From assembly GCA_002633005.1 (NCBI GenBank), contig NMRA01000008.1, positions 1,586,567-1,650,566 on the forward strand: a DNA stretch of 64,000 bases, written 5' to 3'. Origin of the DNA: Phoronis australis (Eukaryota; Phoronida; Phoronidae). Below the pieces are notes generated by a model. The model had not been told where the DNA came from, did not search any database, and saw nothing but the letters and a program-made list of their open reading frames with translations. Positions 11,201 through 23,200 of the stretch are shown here, in pieces. How positions within the stretch are numbered: position 1 is the first letter of the stretch; every line of letters starts with the position of its first letter. A program made the translations under genes and the position numbers.

Positions 11201-14200
11201 GTGGTAAGTGGTCTAAGTCAAAAGATTTCTTTGACAAATGCAGGTTTTTACCAGCTTCTTTATGCCTGTGTTCATAACCAGCCTAATCTCTATTTCAGAC
11301 AGTGCCTTTCACTGTAAAGTGTGCAAAGTGCCATACTGTGGACGGGATTGTCAAGCCAATGACTGGCCTAAGCACAAAGAGAAGTGTAAACAGATGTAAG
11401 AGATCTTTTCATGTATTGTATGCTTTTATATCCAGCTAATGAATCAGGGCTTGGAATTTTCCACTTTTATGAGGATTTCCTCTTTTTTGGTTTTCACTTC
11501 CTCTTATTTGATCTCCAGTTTCTTCTTTTTTCATCTCTTTTATCATTATTTTGGCTTTGTTCATGCAAAAAGATATATTTCAGTTAAATTTTACAACACG
11601 AAAAAACATTTCTGTCACACAAGCCTATTATTGGAACGATACATCACCTGGAAAATTTCCCTTTTTTTGTCGTTGGTCATTCCAAACCCTGAATTGAATA
11701 TTAACGAGTCTATATATCCAGAAGATAAGTGACTGTCCCCTGTATACGACAGGCTTTGAATCTGCACGTGCAGTGCGTGCCATAAATAATCTTGACTACA
11801 TTAGCCATGATGACCGGTCAATACCCGTTTGCAATTGGTCACCATGACGGGAATTCCGCCTCCTCTCAGTCGTCGCTTAAGGGAATTGTGGGCTATTTTC
11901 GTGATTATATCTAGCAGGCACTGTACCACGGCCACGCCTCAAAAATAGGGTGATTTGAATTGGGTCCTGTAGGTGAAAATACCATACCTCTGTAGCATTG
12001 ACAGTTTTTGCTGGTGGAGATGGAACTGAGAGTTACCCGTTGTTGCTACTTTTTAATGAGACACGTGCATTTTGGTTCTTCGTCAACCTTTTTAGGGCAT
12101 CGTAAATATGCTGGTCACACTCATCCAACTTTATCAACAAGTAGCTGCCCAGGTTGTCATTATCAATATTCTTGTATGCTATTTATTATTAGTGTTAAGT
12201 TTTTGCTGATCCTGTGGTCATTGCTTGTTCGAATATGTTGCCGTGTCATTTCCAATGAGTTATGCCATTCTCCATCTAAAAGTATTCGTCGGCATGACCT
12301 CATTTCAACCCTGTGACCTCGGCTCAAGAGACCCATGGAGACTACACGGGCGTTTTTCTATCACCTGAATGGGTAGTCAACGCCACAAAGTCCTTGCATA
12401 TTTTTGGGAATGTTGCTTAAAGCATGCCAGCCTCTATTCAAGTCTACTCCCCAACGCTCAATTCAAATATCTGGTTATTGTTCTGTCATTATCATTATTA
12501 CTATGATTGTTATTGTTATTTGTAGACAAGCAAGCAAAACATTGGAGGGTGCTGCTCATTCCAACCGCGAAACTGTGGTAAGCCAATGACACGTTTATAA
12601 GAAGTGTATTGTGACTCACATGTTACTGTACCATTAATGCATTGTACGAAGTTTAACCAATCTGTGTTCTGCAGGATCACTTGTCAAGAGGTTACACTTT
12701 TGTGTCTCATTTAAACCCAAGTGATGGTCTTCCAGCACATAATAAAATGTTTTCAAAATAACCATAACCAATAACAATTAATGAAATTTGTGAAAATAAG
12801 TTTTGAATTTCTGGCAGTGCACCAAGAAAATAGCTGTCACAGTTGAACAGCACTGAATTTCACTTTCCCAGTAGTAATACGCTTATATATGTGTAGGGTT
12901 GTTATAAAATGTTCTCATTTCATTGAAGTCTATCTTTTATTGATTGTTGCCACTCTAGATGGGCTTGTGGACAATTTTAACTGAGAAGTGGAGCAGGTAT
13001 CTTTAAAAGCAAGATCACAATAGCACAGCTGAACTTTACAAGCCACAGTTGTAATGCAAGTCTTGAATATTAGTCTCTAGCTGCTAACAAGTTTTAACTC
13101 TGAAATATTGTCACATGCGTCTAGCATCATTATAAGTTATAACAAAAAACTAGGCTAAATCGTTTGAGGAGACATCAAACAAATATGGCACATAAGTATG
13201 CCGGGCAGGAACAATGAGAACATTTTTTTCCAAAACTAATGCACTTTTGTCTTTGGCATTCGTACCAAGTGATATCTTACGTTACCTAGAGGTTGTTTCT
13301 GATCAGAATTCGTCTGTGAAGTCCCCATTGATGCAGTCTCCCCGAGAGAGTGAACCAGTCGCTCCAGACACAAAACTCAGGATGGTGCGTAATGACCAGT
13401 CACCAGTTAACAGTCTTAAGTCGCCCGACAAAGACCAGAAGAAAAAGAAGTCGTCCAATAAGACAGGATCGCCTCCCACCAAGGGAGGACTGTTTACTGT
13501 TGAGGATGTGCCATCCCCTCCCAAGAGGGGATCGTCCACTGGCAAGGGAGGACCTTCCCCTGCCAAGGGAGGGACGTCTCCTGCAAAGAGAGGACCGTCA
13601 ACTGCCAAGGGAGACCTGTCACCCTCCAAGACGGAATTTAGAAGTCCATCCTCCCAGAATAGCAGGTCACCAAATCAAAAGCCAGGTAATTATATACTCT
13701 TGAGTAGTATGTTTATTGGTGCCTTATAAAATGAGTTTTGGCCATATCTGTAACAGAGAAAGGGGAAGTAATATATGTGTGTGTGTGTGTGTGCGTGCGT
13801 GTGTGTGCGCGGAAAAGTAGTAATCTTTTTTATTCTTAACACATGTTTTTTTGTTTGCCGTACCGTTTTCCAGTGTGTAAATAAACAAAGTATGCTGCTT
13901 TGAAAAGTTTGGTGACCGTTATTCAGTGGAAGAAACTGGCTCACAAAGTCTGGGACCCCTGCGAGTGACTATTACTTGAATAGAAAGGTTAGTGTTATGT
14001 TCTTTGGTGCAGATAAACAGCAGAAGTCTAAACAGCAAGTTGAGAGAAGTCACCAACCTTCTGCGCCAGTGTCTCCTGTTATGGCTTCTCACCTGGACAA
14101 ACTAATGCTACCTAGTGAGGGAACTTGTGACGTGAGTAGACGAATTTTGTGGCTTTGTGCGCTGCTGTGTTGAAAAACCTCTTAATGAAGTAGTGCAATG

Positions 14201-17200
14201 GTTGGTTTGGAAGTCTTCTAATATAGCAACTCGGCGTTCCTTGTGTGGATTTTGTATTTGTCTCAATTTTTAGCATTTTTGAGTACTTGAATGTATTTAT
14301 GTTTTGATATTTTCATCACATACAGGACACCCCAAAAGAACTCATACAAAACGACCCAAAATTCCCTGTCATGATGGTTGGGTGGAAGTTGAATTCATCG
14401 TAACACTAGTCTTCCCTAGTGACGGAGAATGAACAGGATAGTTAGTATGGTGGCTAAGCCAGTCAGCAATTAGAACTTTGCCACTGCAGTAATTGTCGGA
14501 CATTTCAGCCGTGAAAAGAAATTAGTCGTAATGATGAGGGAAATTTTGTTGATTACTTTTGTCTTGTAGTGCACTACTGCTTTCTTTTCAATATGGAATA
14601 CATTAATGTATCCGGATGATTTGATAGTAACCTGTAAACATTTTAGTAGTTAATTGGTCATATTCGTTACTCTGCTCCTTTGTTTCACATTAGGTGATCG
14701 TAACAGACTTTGATGACCCGCAAGCATTCTGGATACAAATTGTGACTCAAGAGAATATTTCTGAAGTGACAAAACTGACTGAGGAGCTGAATAAGGTATG
14801 TGTATCTGAAATGTACATCACATGACTGGTGAGTCCTGTTGTTCTTGTAATAATAGGTGTTGAGAATTTTATTTGACAGTCTGGGCTGCATTCTGTTGAA
14901 TAGGAACACTCGTAAAAAATCTTCGTTTTTGAAACGAAAATGTTGAATTATATCCCGTATTTCAGCATTGTTACCTCTCTGACCAATCATTCAGTAGCTG
15001 CCACTGAACTAGGTTTCGTGTGTAAGGTCCAGTGCATACTCGCCTTGAGTCGCAAGATTTGCTTTTTCACCAAGTTCTTGCTTCTACGGATCACACTCCT
15101 GTATTAGGAAGTTATTGGCCAGCATCAGCCTCTGAATTGTGGATTCTCATTCAAGACTCAAGTACTAATAACCAGTAGTCCGACCTTGAACAAGACACAA
15201 TCACTATGTATTATAACATAGTGTGCAGGTCTTGACTTTGCGACCTGCTGGTTGTCAATGAGACATCAGATTTTGTTTGACATCCTGGTAAAAATCCCAG
15301 ATAGAAGTCGGAATCGTTCAGCATAAGTCAGTTGTACCCAAGGGGGAAATTGTTCAAGTGGAAGTCACCTAGTACACAGAGACTCCTAATTTTCTGTGCG
15401 AGCAAAAAGTAATGCTCTCTGGGGGACCTTGAGTGTGCTGGCCCTTGTCAACTATGTCTCTAGCCACAGGTCCTGATTGGTGATCTGGGAATTTGCCAGG
15501 TCCTATATGGTGAGTTGACATTGTGCTAAGCATCAGACCCTGGTATGTATTTACATAAGGATAATGGCACACTTGTAGTACTACCTTCTTTGTAATTAGC
15601 CTGGTGCCTTATTGCTAGGCTGGATTGTCTTCTAATCTTTGAGTCATGTTGCATTAAGATGCCAGCCAAGGCCAGAGAATGGATTCCTTATTACATGGCG
15701 ACATTATGTGACAAAATTAGCTCTCTTGAAATTCTGTGACACTTTGAGAATTGTGTGACTAAGTGTGAGCCAAGGAGTTAGTGGTAAGGTTTTGTTGGGT
15801 TTACTGTTATTTGTGCTGCATCAGTCGGCGGCTCCTTTTTTCATGATTTGTGGAATTGTGGGAATTCATCGTTGTGTCCCACATTTGTTAAAAGCAAAGT
15901 TGATGTCACACATGGACAAAGGCTGTGACAATTGAGACTTCCCTGGGACATTTTGAAAATTTTGAGATGTGACAAATAGTCATTAAACACGAGTCCATTC
16001 TCTGTAAGGCCAAAGGTCATGCTGAATCAAATTTGTTTCAAAAGTGACTTCAAAAGTGACTTATCATTCCTGCGTGTTTTAATATGTCTGTGTGTTTGTA
16101 GGCATACAACGAGAGTCAGCCAACCAGCCACCGCCCTGTGATTGGCGAGTTGTGTGCTGCCAGGTACAGCCAGGATCACAGTTGGTACCGTGCCCGCGTC
16201 GACAGTGTGATGCCTGATGGCCGACTGTCAGTCCTGTTTGTTGACTATGGCAACAAGGACGTCGTGCCTGTGGGGGACACGCAAACCATAGACACCCGGT
16301 TCACGTCTTTGAAAACCATGGTAAATATACTCTCACAGAATCTTTTTGGGTATCTCGTCTCTCACAAAGGAAAACTAATGACTAATTTCTTCTTCACTTT
16401 GAAATTTCAATTAATCTATCTCGGAAATTTACAGCTAGCGATTTATGTTTGTGTCTTCATAAGTGTGCCATGTGTGTGGCTGTAGTCAGTTGTTAATTAA
16501 ATTTTGGAAGTGAAAATGAAGTTAGTAGTCATTCTGATCAGCACCTTCCTGATAAAGCTGTTTACTGAATCAAGTGAAACGTAGTTTTGCATGGTCAAAT
16601 ATAGTCGCATGATCCCACATAGCTCCCAGGGTACTAACCTGATTGAACGTACTCCGGACCAGTTTTGCGTGGCTAATTTTGTGCAATGTTTTGCCACGCT
16701 ATTTTTATTGAATTTTTGTTGGCCTCTTTGAGTACTCTTAGTCACGCTGTCTCATTTCGTTTCCTCATCTTTCATCCGGTTGCGGAACCGTGCCAATTCC
16801 AGCGATTTTATTTCTGCACTTAAAATCACGATTTTATCATTTATTAAGCATGGTCTCAAGTATTAGCACTTACAAAGTGACTGATATTGTGAATTCATAA
16901 TATTTGGATTTCAAGACTTGGCCGGTTATGTCAATCAGTTACTGCTTGGTGATGCCAACTTCCTGTCCATAGAATCTTATCACTTGTTATTCAAATCAAT
17001 CTAACATGGCACCTACCAGTTTTGTAAGAAATGTATCCACTTATTTAACTAATTACTTTAACCTTTTCAGTGTCAATTTTATAGCACGAGACGTATTTCC
17101 TAGTGGCGATTAAATTTTTGAAGAAATTGGAGAATTTGGGTGCCCAAATAAAATGGCTATTAAGTCGTCATTTGCTATTCTGGCATAGAGTTCCGAATGC

Positions 17201-20200
17201 TTACATACATTGTGGAGCGATTGAAACTGCGTTTGTGTGTGAATCATGAACAATTTGCGATATACCATCATCGACAGGTACTGCCATAGCTCTGATTCCC
17301 ACAGTCAAGATAAATCGGCATCAACAAATCGCTGTGAATTTCAAAAAAAGCACTCGCATGTGAAACTTCCAAAAGGCAGCATTGGCAGTGAAAGGGTTTA
17401 TGTCAGTGTGTATTTGTGTAATTTTTAGTATACATGAGTATTATTCTTAATGATATGTGCAATGTTAAACTGTTGCCCAGATATAATGTTGATTCCATTA
17501 CCTGGGCAGTAATATCACTTACTGCCTTTCCTTATATTGATGAAATAAATTTTAAAACACAACTTTTGGTTCTTCCTAAACCCAGAATTGACTTGTTATC
17601 TGAATAAGGGACAAGACGAGACCAGTCTTGTAAAGGTGAGTACCTTAAATTAAATTTTTTTACAGGTTTAAAGCTAGAATGGAGCTGTATTAGGCAAACC
17701 ATTTATATGTCAATTTCTTCTACAGGCTATACGCTGTTCGCTGGATGGAGTCAAGGTGCCACCTGGTGGCCAGTGGCCGAAAGACTTTCTGCATGAGTGC
17801 CAAAACTTGCTGATGTGTGGCGAAACGTTTGTTGCCACTTTAATAGGGGACAGAGTAGGCAAAGTTGCTGTTTGTCTGCAATGTCAAGGTTTGTTATCCT
17901 CTGTTGAGTTATGCTTGCTCGTTGAATGTCATGTCATTGTGTCTGTGTCTTAAGAAAGTATTGAAACAAACATTATATCTCATTGAAAGCAGTAGTCACT
18001 CGCAGAGGTCCCACATTTTTAGAACCAGTTAGATGCGTGTTATTTAGTGGAGAAGACTGGTTCTCAAAGTGCGAGACCTCGGTAAGTGACTATTGCTTAG
18101 GGATTTATTATACCTCAATGTAACAGTTGCTACCTTTAACCACTGTCAAGCTCTCTACGCCCACAGCTTGTGCTTGGGATAAAGTAGTACACTGTACTTT
18201 ATATGGCTGGTAGCTTTTCCGCTTCATTTTACTAATTCTTAAAACTTGAATCATAAAACGAATTTCAGTGGAGACCAGTTACATGAAAACATTCCCAAAT
18301 GCTACTTTTTTTGCCCATATACTATGTATATGTATTTGTTGGTGCATAAAAACCTGCCATCTTTGCATCGGCCATTCCTATATCTCCATAACCCCTCCCT
18401 GGATTTTTGTGAATTTTCACAGATGTGTGCTATCACAGATGAGACAGCGCGAGCAAATTTTCGCATGAATTCAAATACTGCTCTGCCTAAGGATCATTAA
18501 AAAATTGGCATGGCATAGTGTTGCTACTGGAATAGCCCAGCTGATGATGGATTTTGGAGGGCTCCAACTACTGCAGCGTCCCCTAGTGGCAATTGTTTGT
18601 TTTGCACCCCTGAGTGTTTCTCCTGAACCCCTTGCACATTCTGTGATAAATTTGGTAATTGTCATTCCATTAAACATGACAACGACTTTCAGTCAGATCC
18701 CACTACTGCTCTGCCCTTTGTGGAAATTTGAGTTTTTATCACTGTTCTCTGTATCTTCAAAGTACCTAGACGGATGTTTCTGAAATGTTACAAGTAGGTT
18801 TCTATTTAAGGAATGATGACACCTCCCCATTTTCGTATGGATTTGACTTTTTGTACGCCACCTAGTGGTCATTTTTATTAGTTTGAAATCCGCCTCTGTA
18901 TCTGCCAAGCCTCTTTCAGGATCACTATGGAAGTTGGCATATGTCTTTCTGCTGGGAAGTACATTGCTGAATAGCTTGAAGAGTCTTATTGGCTGGTGTG
19001 TCCCTGTTGAGGAGAGCATTGCTAACTGCGCCCCCTAGAGGCTATTTTACTTGCATTGCTCCCTTAGTGAAAATGTTTGAAATAACGATCATTCTTTGTA
19101 TCTGCTGCTTGTGACGCACATTGTGAGCGCATAACATCCCCTGTGTTCCTCGTGTTCCAAGTTGCATCATTGTTTTGTTCAAGATAAGTACAATGTCATT
19201 AGAATGGCAGTTTAAATTCCATTTTTGAATTTGCGGTGGATGCAGAGCACTAAGAGAATGACTGCTGAATGAGAATGGAGGAAAACGTTATCTTCGAGTG
19301 GTTATTATAATTGAATTTCGATACCATATTCAAGCATCACATCACCCTGTTCCGAGTTCTACTTGCACACTTGCACATATTTCAGAGTAATGTCCAATCA
19401 AAATAAAGAGGCATGACATATCTCTGTTGTTGCCATTTTGTACCAGCTCACTAACTGCACGGTGATTTGCACATCTGTCTCATAACCTATGCTGGTCTGT
19501 TGCTTAGTGACCTTGGCACGTCTGCTGCTCTGCAGTAGCAGCAGGTCATCTTCTTGTTTGATGGCATTGAATCGTGTGCGGTCATATTTGTTCCGAATAG
19601 TGGAGACTTGTGTTAAAGTCACACTTGGCTCTTCTTTTCAGTTGAAAACTTCATGAAAGGAACTTTCAGCAAAATTCTACTCTGTCAACGCGTATTAAAT
19701 CAATTTCATTTAAAATAATTATTTTTTGAATTTCTGGTGCAGCACCAACAAAGTGGTCTCCATAGCTGAATGAGTTGAACTATCAGGTAATTTACTGTAA
19801 TTTATGAAAGCATTCGTATTTTAGTGATGTCTTTTGACCGATGAAACTCTCAATGTGATAAGTTAGTGAAAACAAAGGAAAGTGTCTTTAAAAGTGTGAC
19901 TGTGTGTACATTCATTTTTAGATGGGTATGATGTCCGAGAGAAGCTGAAACTGTTGGATACACGTGTAGAAGACGCCCCTCCATCATCGTAAGTAAAGAG
20001 ATTTCATTGAAGGTTATCCGTTACGCCAATTTTCGAAGGCAATTGTTTGTCTAATTTGAGCAATGTACAGGAATTGAATCTCGCCTCACAACTGAGAGAG
20101 TGTCATTCCAAAACAATTACATTACTCAGGTCCTAAGGAGAAAACCGTCCTAAATATCAATTCCGTGTTCAGTGTTTGAGTGTTCGAAGTGTGTCGTAAG

Positions 20201-23200
20201 TCGAAAGTAATTTTCTTCCCAATAAGTGCCCAAAATTGATGGTGTCTGGTGTCCTTGCAGACTGCTCACTACTGCCTGTGAATCGGTCAGATCATTAAAG
20301 TTCTTCACAGACCTGGTGCGGGAGGATGACACATTCGAGGGCTTGGTCACCGTCATTGAATCCCTGGACAGTTTCTGGGTGCAGGTGCCCTACAAGACCG
20401 ACGAGTTCCAGTCTATGGTGCAGACTCTTAATGAGGTCTATGGTGGTTTGCACGAGAACAAGACTTACAGGTTTGTGTGTTAACTTAATCATTTGCTCAT
20501 GCAAGTTTCTCTTAAGGGTACATTGAGCTCTGTTTAGGGGAATGATTGTTACCTTGGGAAATCATGAATTCAAACTATGATTTGTTATATGTTAAGCAGT
20601 GAAAACATGCCATAAGATCTTTGTATGTTTTTAGGCCCAACCCAAATGACGCTGTGTGTGCCAAGTTCTCTGTGGACAATCAGTGGTACAGAGGTCATGT
20701 GCTTCAGGTCAAAGGTGATACTGTTGATGTCCTGTACCTGGACTATGGTAACAAAGAGAGCGTCCTCTTCAAGGATATTCATCCTCTTGATCAGCGGTTC
20801 AGAGAAGACCCCACGCGAGCTGTCCACTGTTTCTTGCCTCGTGTTACTGAACCGGTCTCTACTGACGCTCTGGCTTACTTTGCTTCAAGAGTTAACGAAA
20901 GAATGATTAAAGTAAAAGTCGTGGAGCAAAGACAGTTGGACACTCGTTCTCAGCTGGGGGTTATGGTGCTTTTGGACAATGACGTGTCGCTGTTGGAGGA
21001 AATGGTGTCTAAGAAACTGTTGAAGCTGGATTGTGCAGCATGCGAACGCAACATTAAGATTGATAGTCTAGCCCGCTCAAGTCTCAAGGTTGGTCAAGTG
21101 ACCAATGTTATGATTACGCATGTGAACTCACCGGCTGATTTTTATGTAGTAAAGATGGACAGCGATTTCCTTGTCATGGTGCGCGGTCTGTTGGAGGATT
21201 TTGCTCAATCGAAAGCCCAAAGCAGGCCAGCAGTGTTGGAAGTGGGAGATGTGATCTCTACCTCCTACATGGGAGACCTGTGTCGAGCCAGCATTCTGGA
21301 GGTTGGGGCGGACTCTTGCAAAGTGAACTTCATAGACTATGGGAATGCAGACTTCGTGAAGTTGGAAGACGTGTTTGTTCTGGACTCGAAGTATGAGGAG
21401 TATCCAGCGTTTGCCGTCCGCTGTAGTCTGGACGGTGTAGATAACGCCAGCAATGAGTTTCAGGAGTACTTCAAACAGCTGGAAAACAGCCAGGTGCTAG
21501 TGTCTGCTGGGGCAGTTGACGGTGGCGCTTGTGTTCATTATGTGAACATGAAACTACTCGATGAAAGAGGAACAGTTGTGAACGATTTGGGGAGACCAAA
21601 TGAGTTGTCTCCTCCTGCAGCAACAAAAACAGAATCTCTGGTAAGATTTATATCTCATCAACTGATTGTCTGGCAGCAACAAACTGTATTAAAGGCGGAT
21701 TGCCATTACGATCATTAAAATCACATATTTTGTTCCTGCCCCCTTTTGGAGGAATAAGTATAACGCACATTGTATTATATTATCACTGTTTGTGATATTT
21801 GTTTTCTTTTGAGTGTTTATGCTACATAAGTGCATCCGTGGCACTGAGCTGTGTTAAGGATTCTGAAGCTGTATTGGCAAAGTCGGGAGTCAGAAATTGG
21901 TCTTCACGCTGGACATAACAATTACGAATAATAATTAAATCTCACTTGAGCAAACATGCAAAGTCTTTGAGAAGATACACATAAATGCTCATTATTTAGA
22001 TAACTTAGGTAAATAATTTCTAGACTGTGATATGCTGATAATTACAATGGCTAAACGTCTTCAGTTGCTGTGGAGTGGGAGCGTGACACCAAATTTCTGT
22101 CGTAGACTTTTGTAACTCTTTGCGAAATGAACCCCCAGGAGATGGTGGTTATTTATTAACTGCCCTGTGGTTTCATCGTTGTGTAGCCTTGTACTGTGTA
22201 ACTCACTTGATGTCCGTTTTTTTCAGTCTAAGCCAGCACAGGTGTTTATGCTGTCGGACATGCACCTAATTGAACTGAACTCTAAACAGGCGAAAGTCAT
22301 AGTGACCGATACCGTGAGCCCGATGGAGTTCCACTGTCAGCTGGCTGATCCAGACTGTAAGTCAATTAAATTTTATGCCCCTGCAAAAAATTGTTGGCTC
22401 CATATAGTCTGCATCAAACCGCAATCCATTCTTTGACGAGAAGGTGCTTGTCTGTCGATTTTTTGCGAAGTGGTAAATTTTGACATATCTTGGCATAGAG
22501 GTGTCTGGTGTAAATGTGTCGGCACTGGACAGTACTGTGTTGAAGTAGTCGTCTACCATTGCCTTTTGTCGGCCATTTTTAACAAGATTTTCCTCATCTG
22601 CTGATCATTGTCTTTGCCATTTAAATAATGCTTAACAGTCTCAGGCACAATGGTACAGCGATTTGCTGCTACCACAGTGCAGGTGGGTTTGAGTCGGCGC
22701 TAATTTCTGTAAAATTGCTTTTCTTGCTGAGAACGTCCGTTTGAATCTGTTTGCCGTCTGCTTTTAGTAATTGGTCAGTTAGACCAGCTGATGGAGGCTA
22801 TATCTGAGAAATGCCATGAAGACTCTCCCCTGGACAGTGTAGTTTCTGGACAGATGGTTACTTGTTTAATGATTGGTAAGTATGAAGGGGCTCACTCAAA
22901 GCTCATTAATTTTCGCTAAAACACTCTTCAAGGGGCTGTGAGATAAGGTGCTCTGTTCAACAACTTTTGAAACAAAGTCCGTGATCCTTCGCAAGACCTA
23001 GCTATAATTAACTGCTGGATTGTCCTTTTCGGAATCTCAACTATATGAAACATGGCAACCATGATTGGTATCACCAACAAGCTCACAAATCAGTGCAGAG
23101 ATTGAAGTTCGTCATTCTAGGGAGGAATGTGTGAGAGGTTTAGCACGTCCTGAAGAGACAAATCGGCGAATGCTGTTCATTCAAAAGTGATAAAAAGTTT

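Noticed and set aside
13303-13629. 108-codon minus-strand frame opposite exon 13
   Set aside because: A shadow of the repetitive coding exon; its Gly/Pro/Asp pattern is the complement of the S-P-x-K-G-G repeats.
17586-17634. Possible small exon before Tudor-gene exon 17, with a good GTGAGT donor
   Set aside because: Phase 0 from exon 16 gives an immediate stop (AAT TGA); the Tudor 1 domain is continuous from exon 16 to exon 17 without it.
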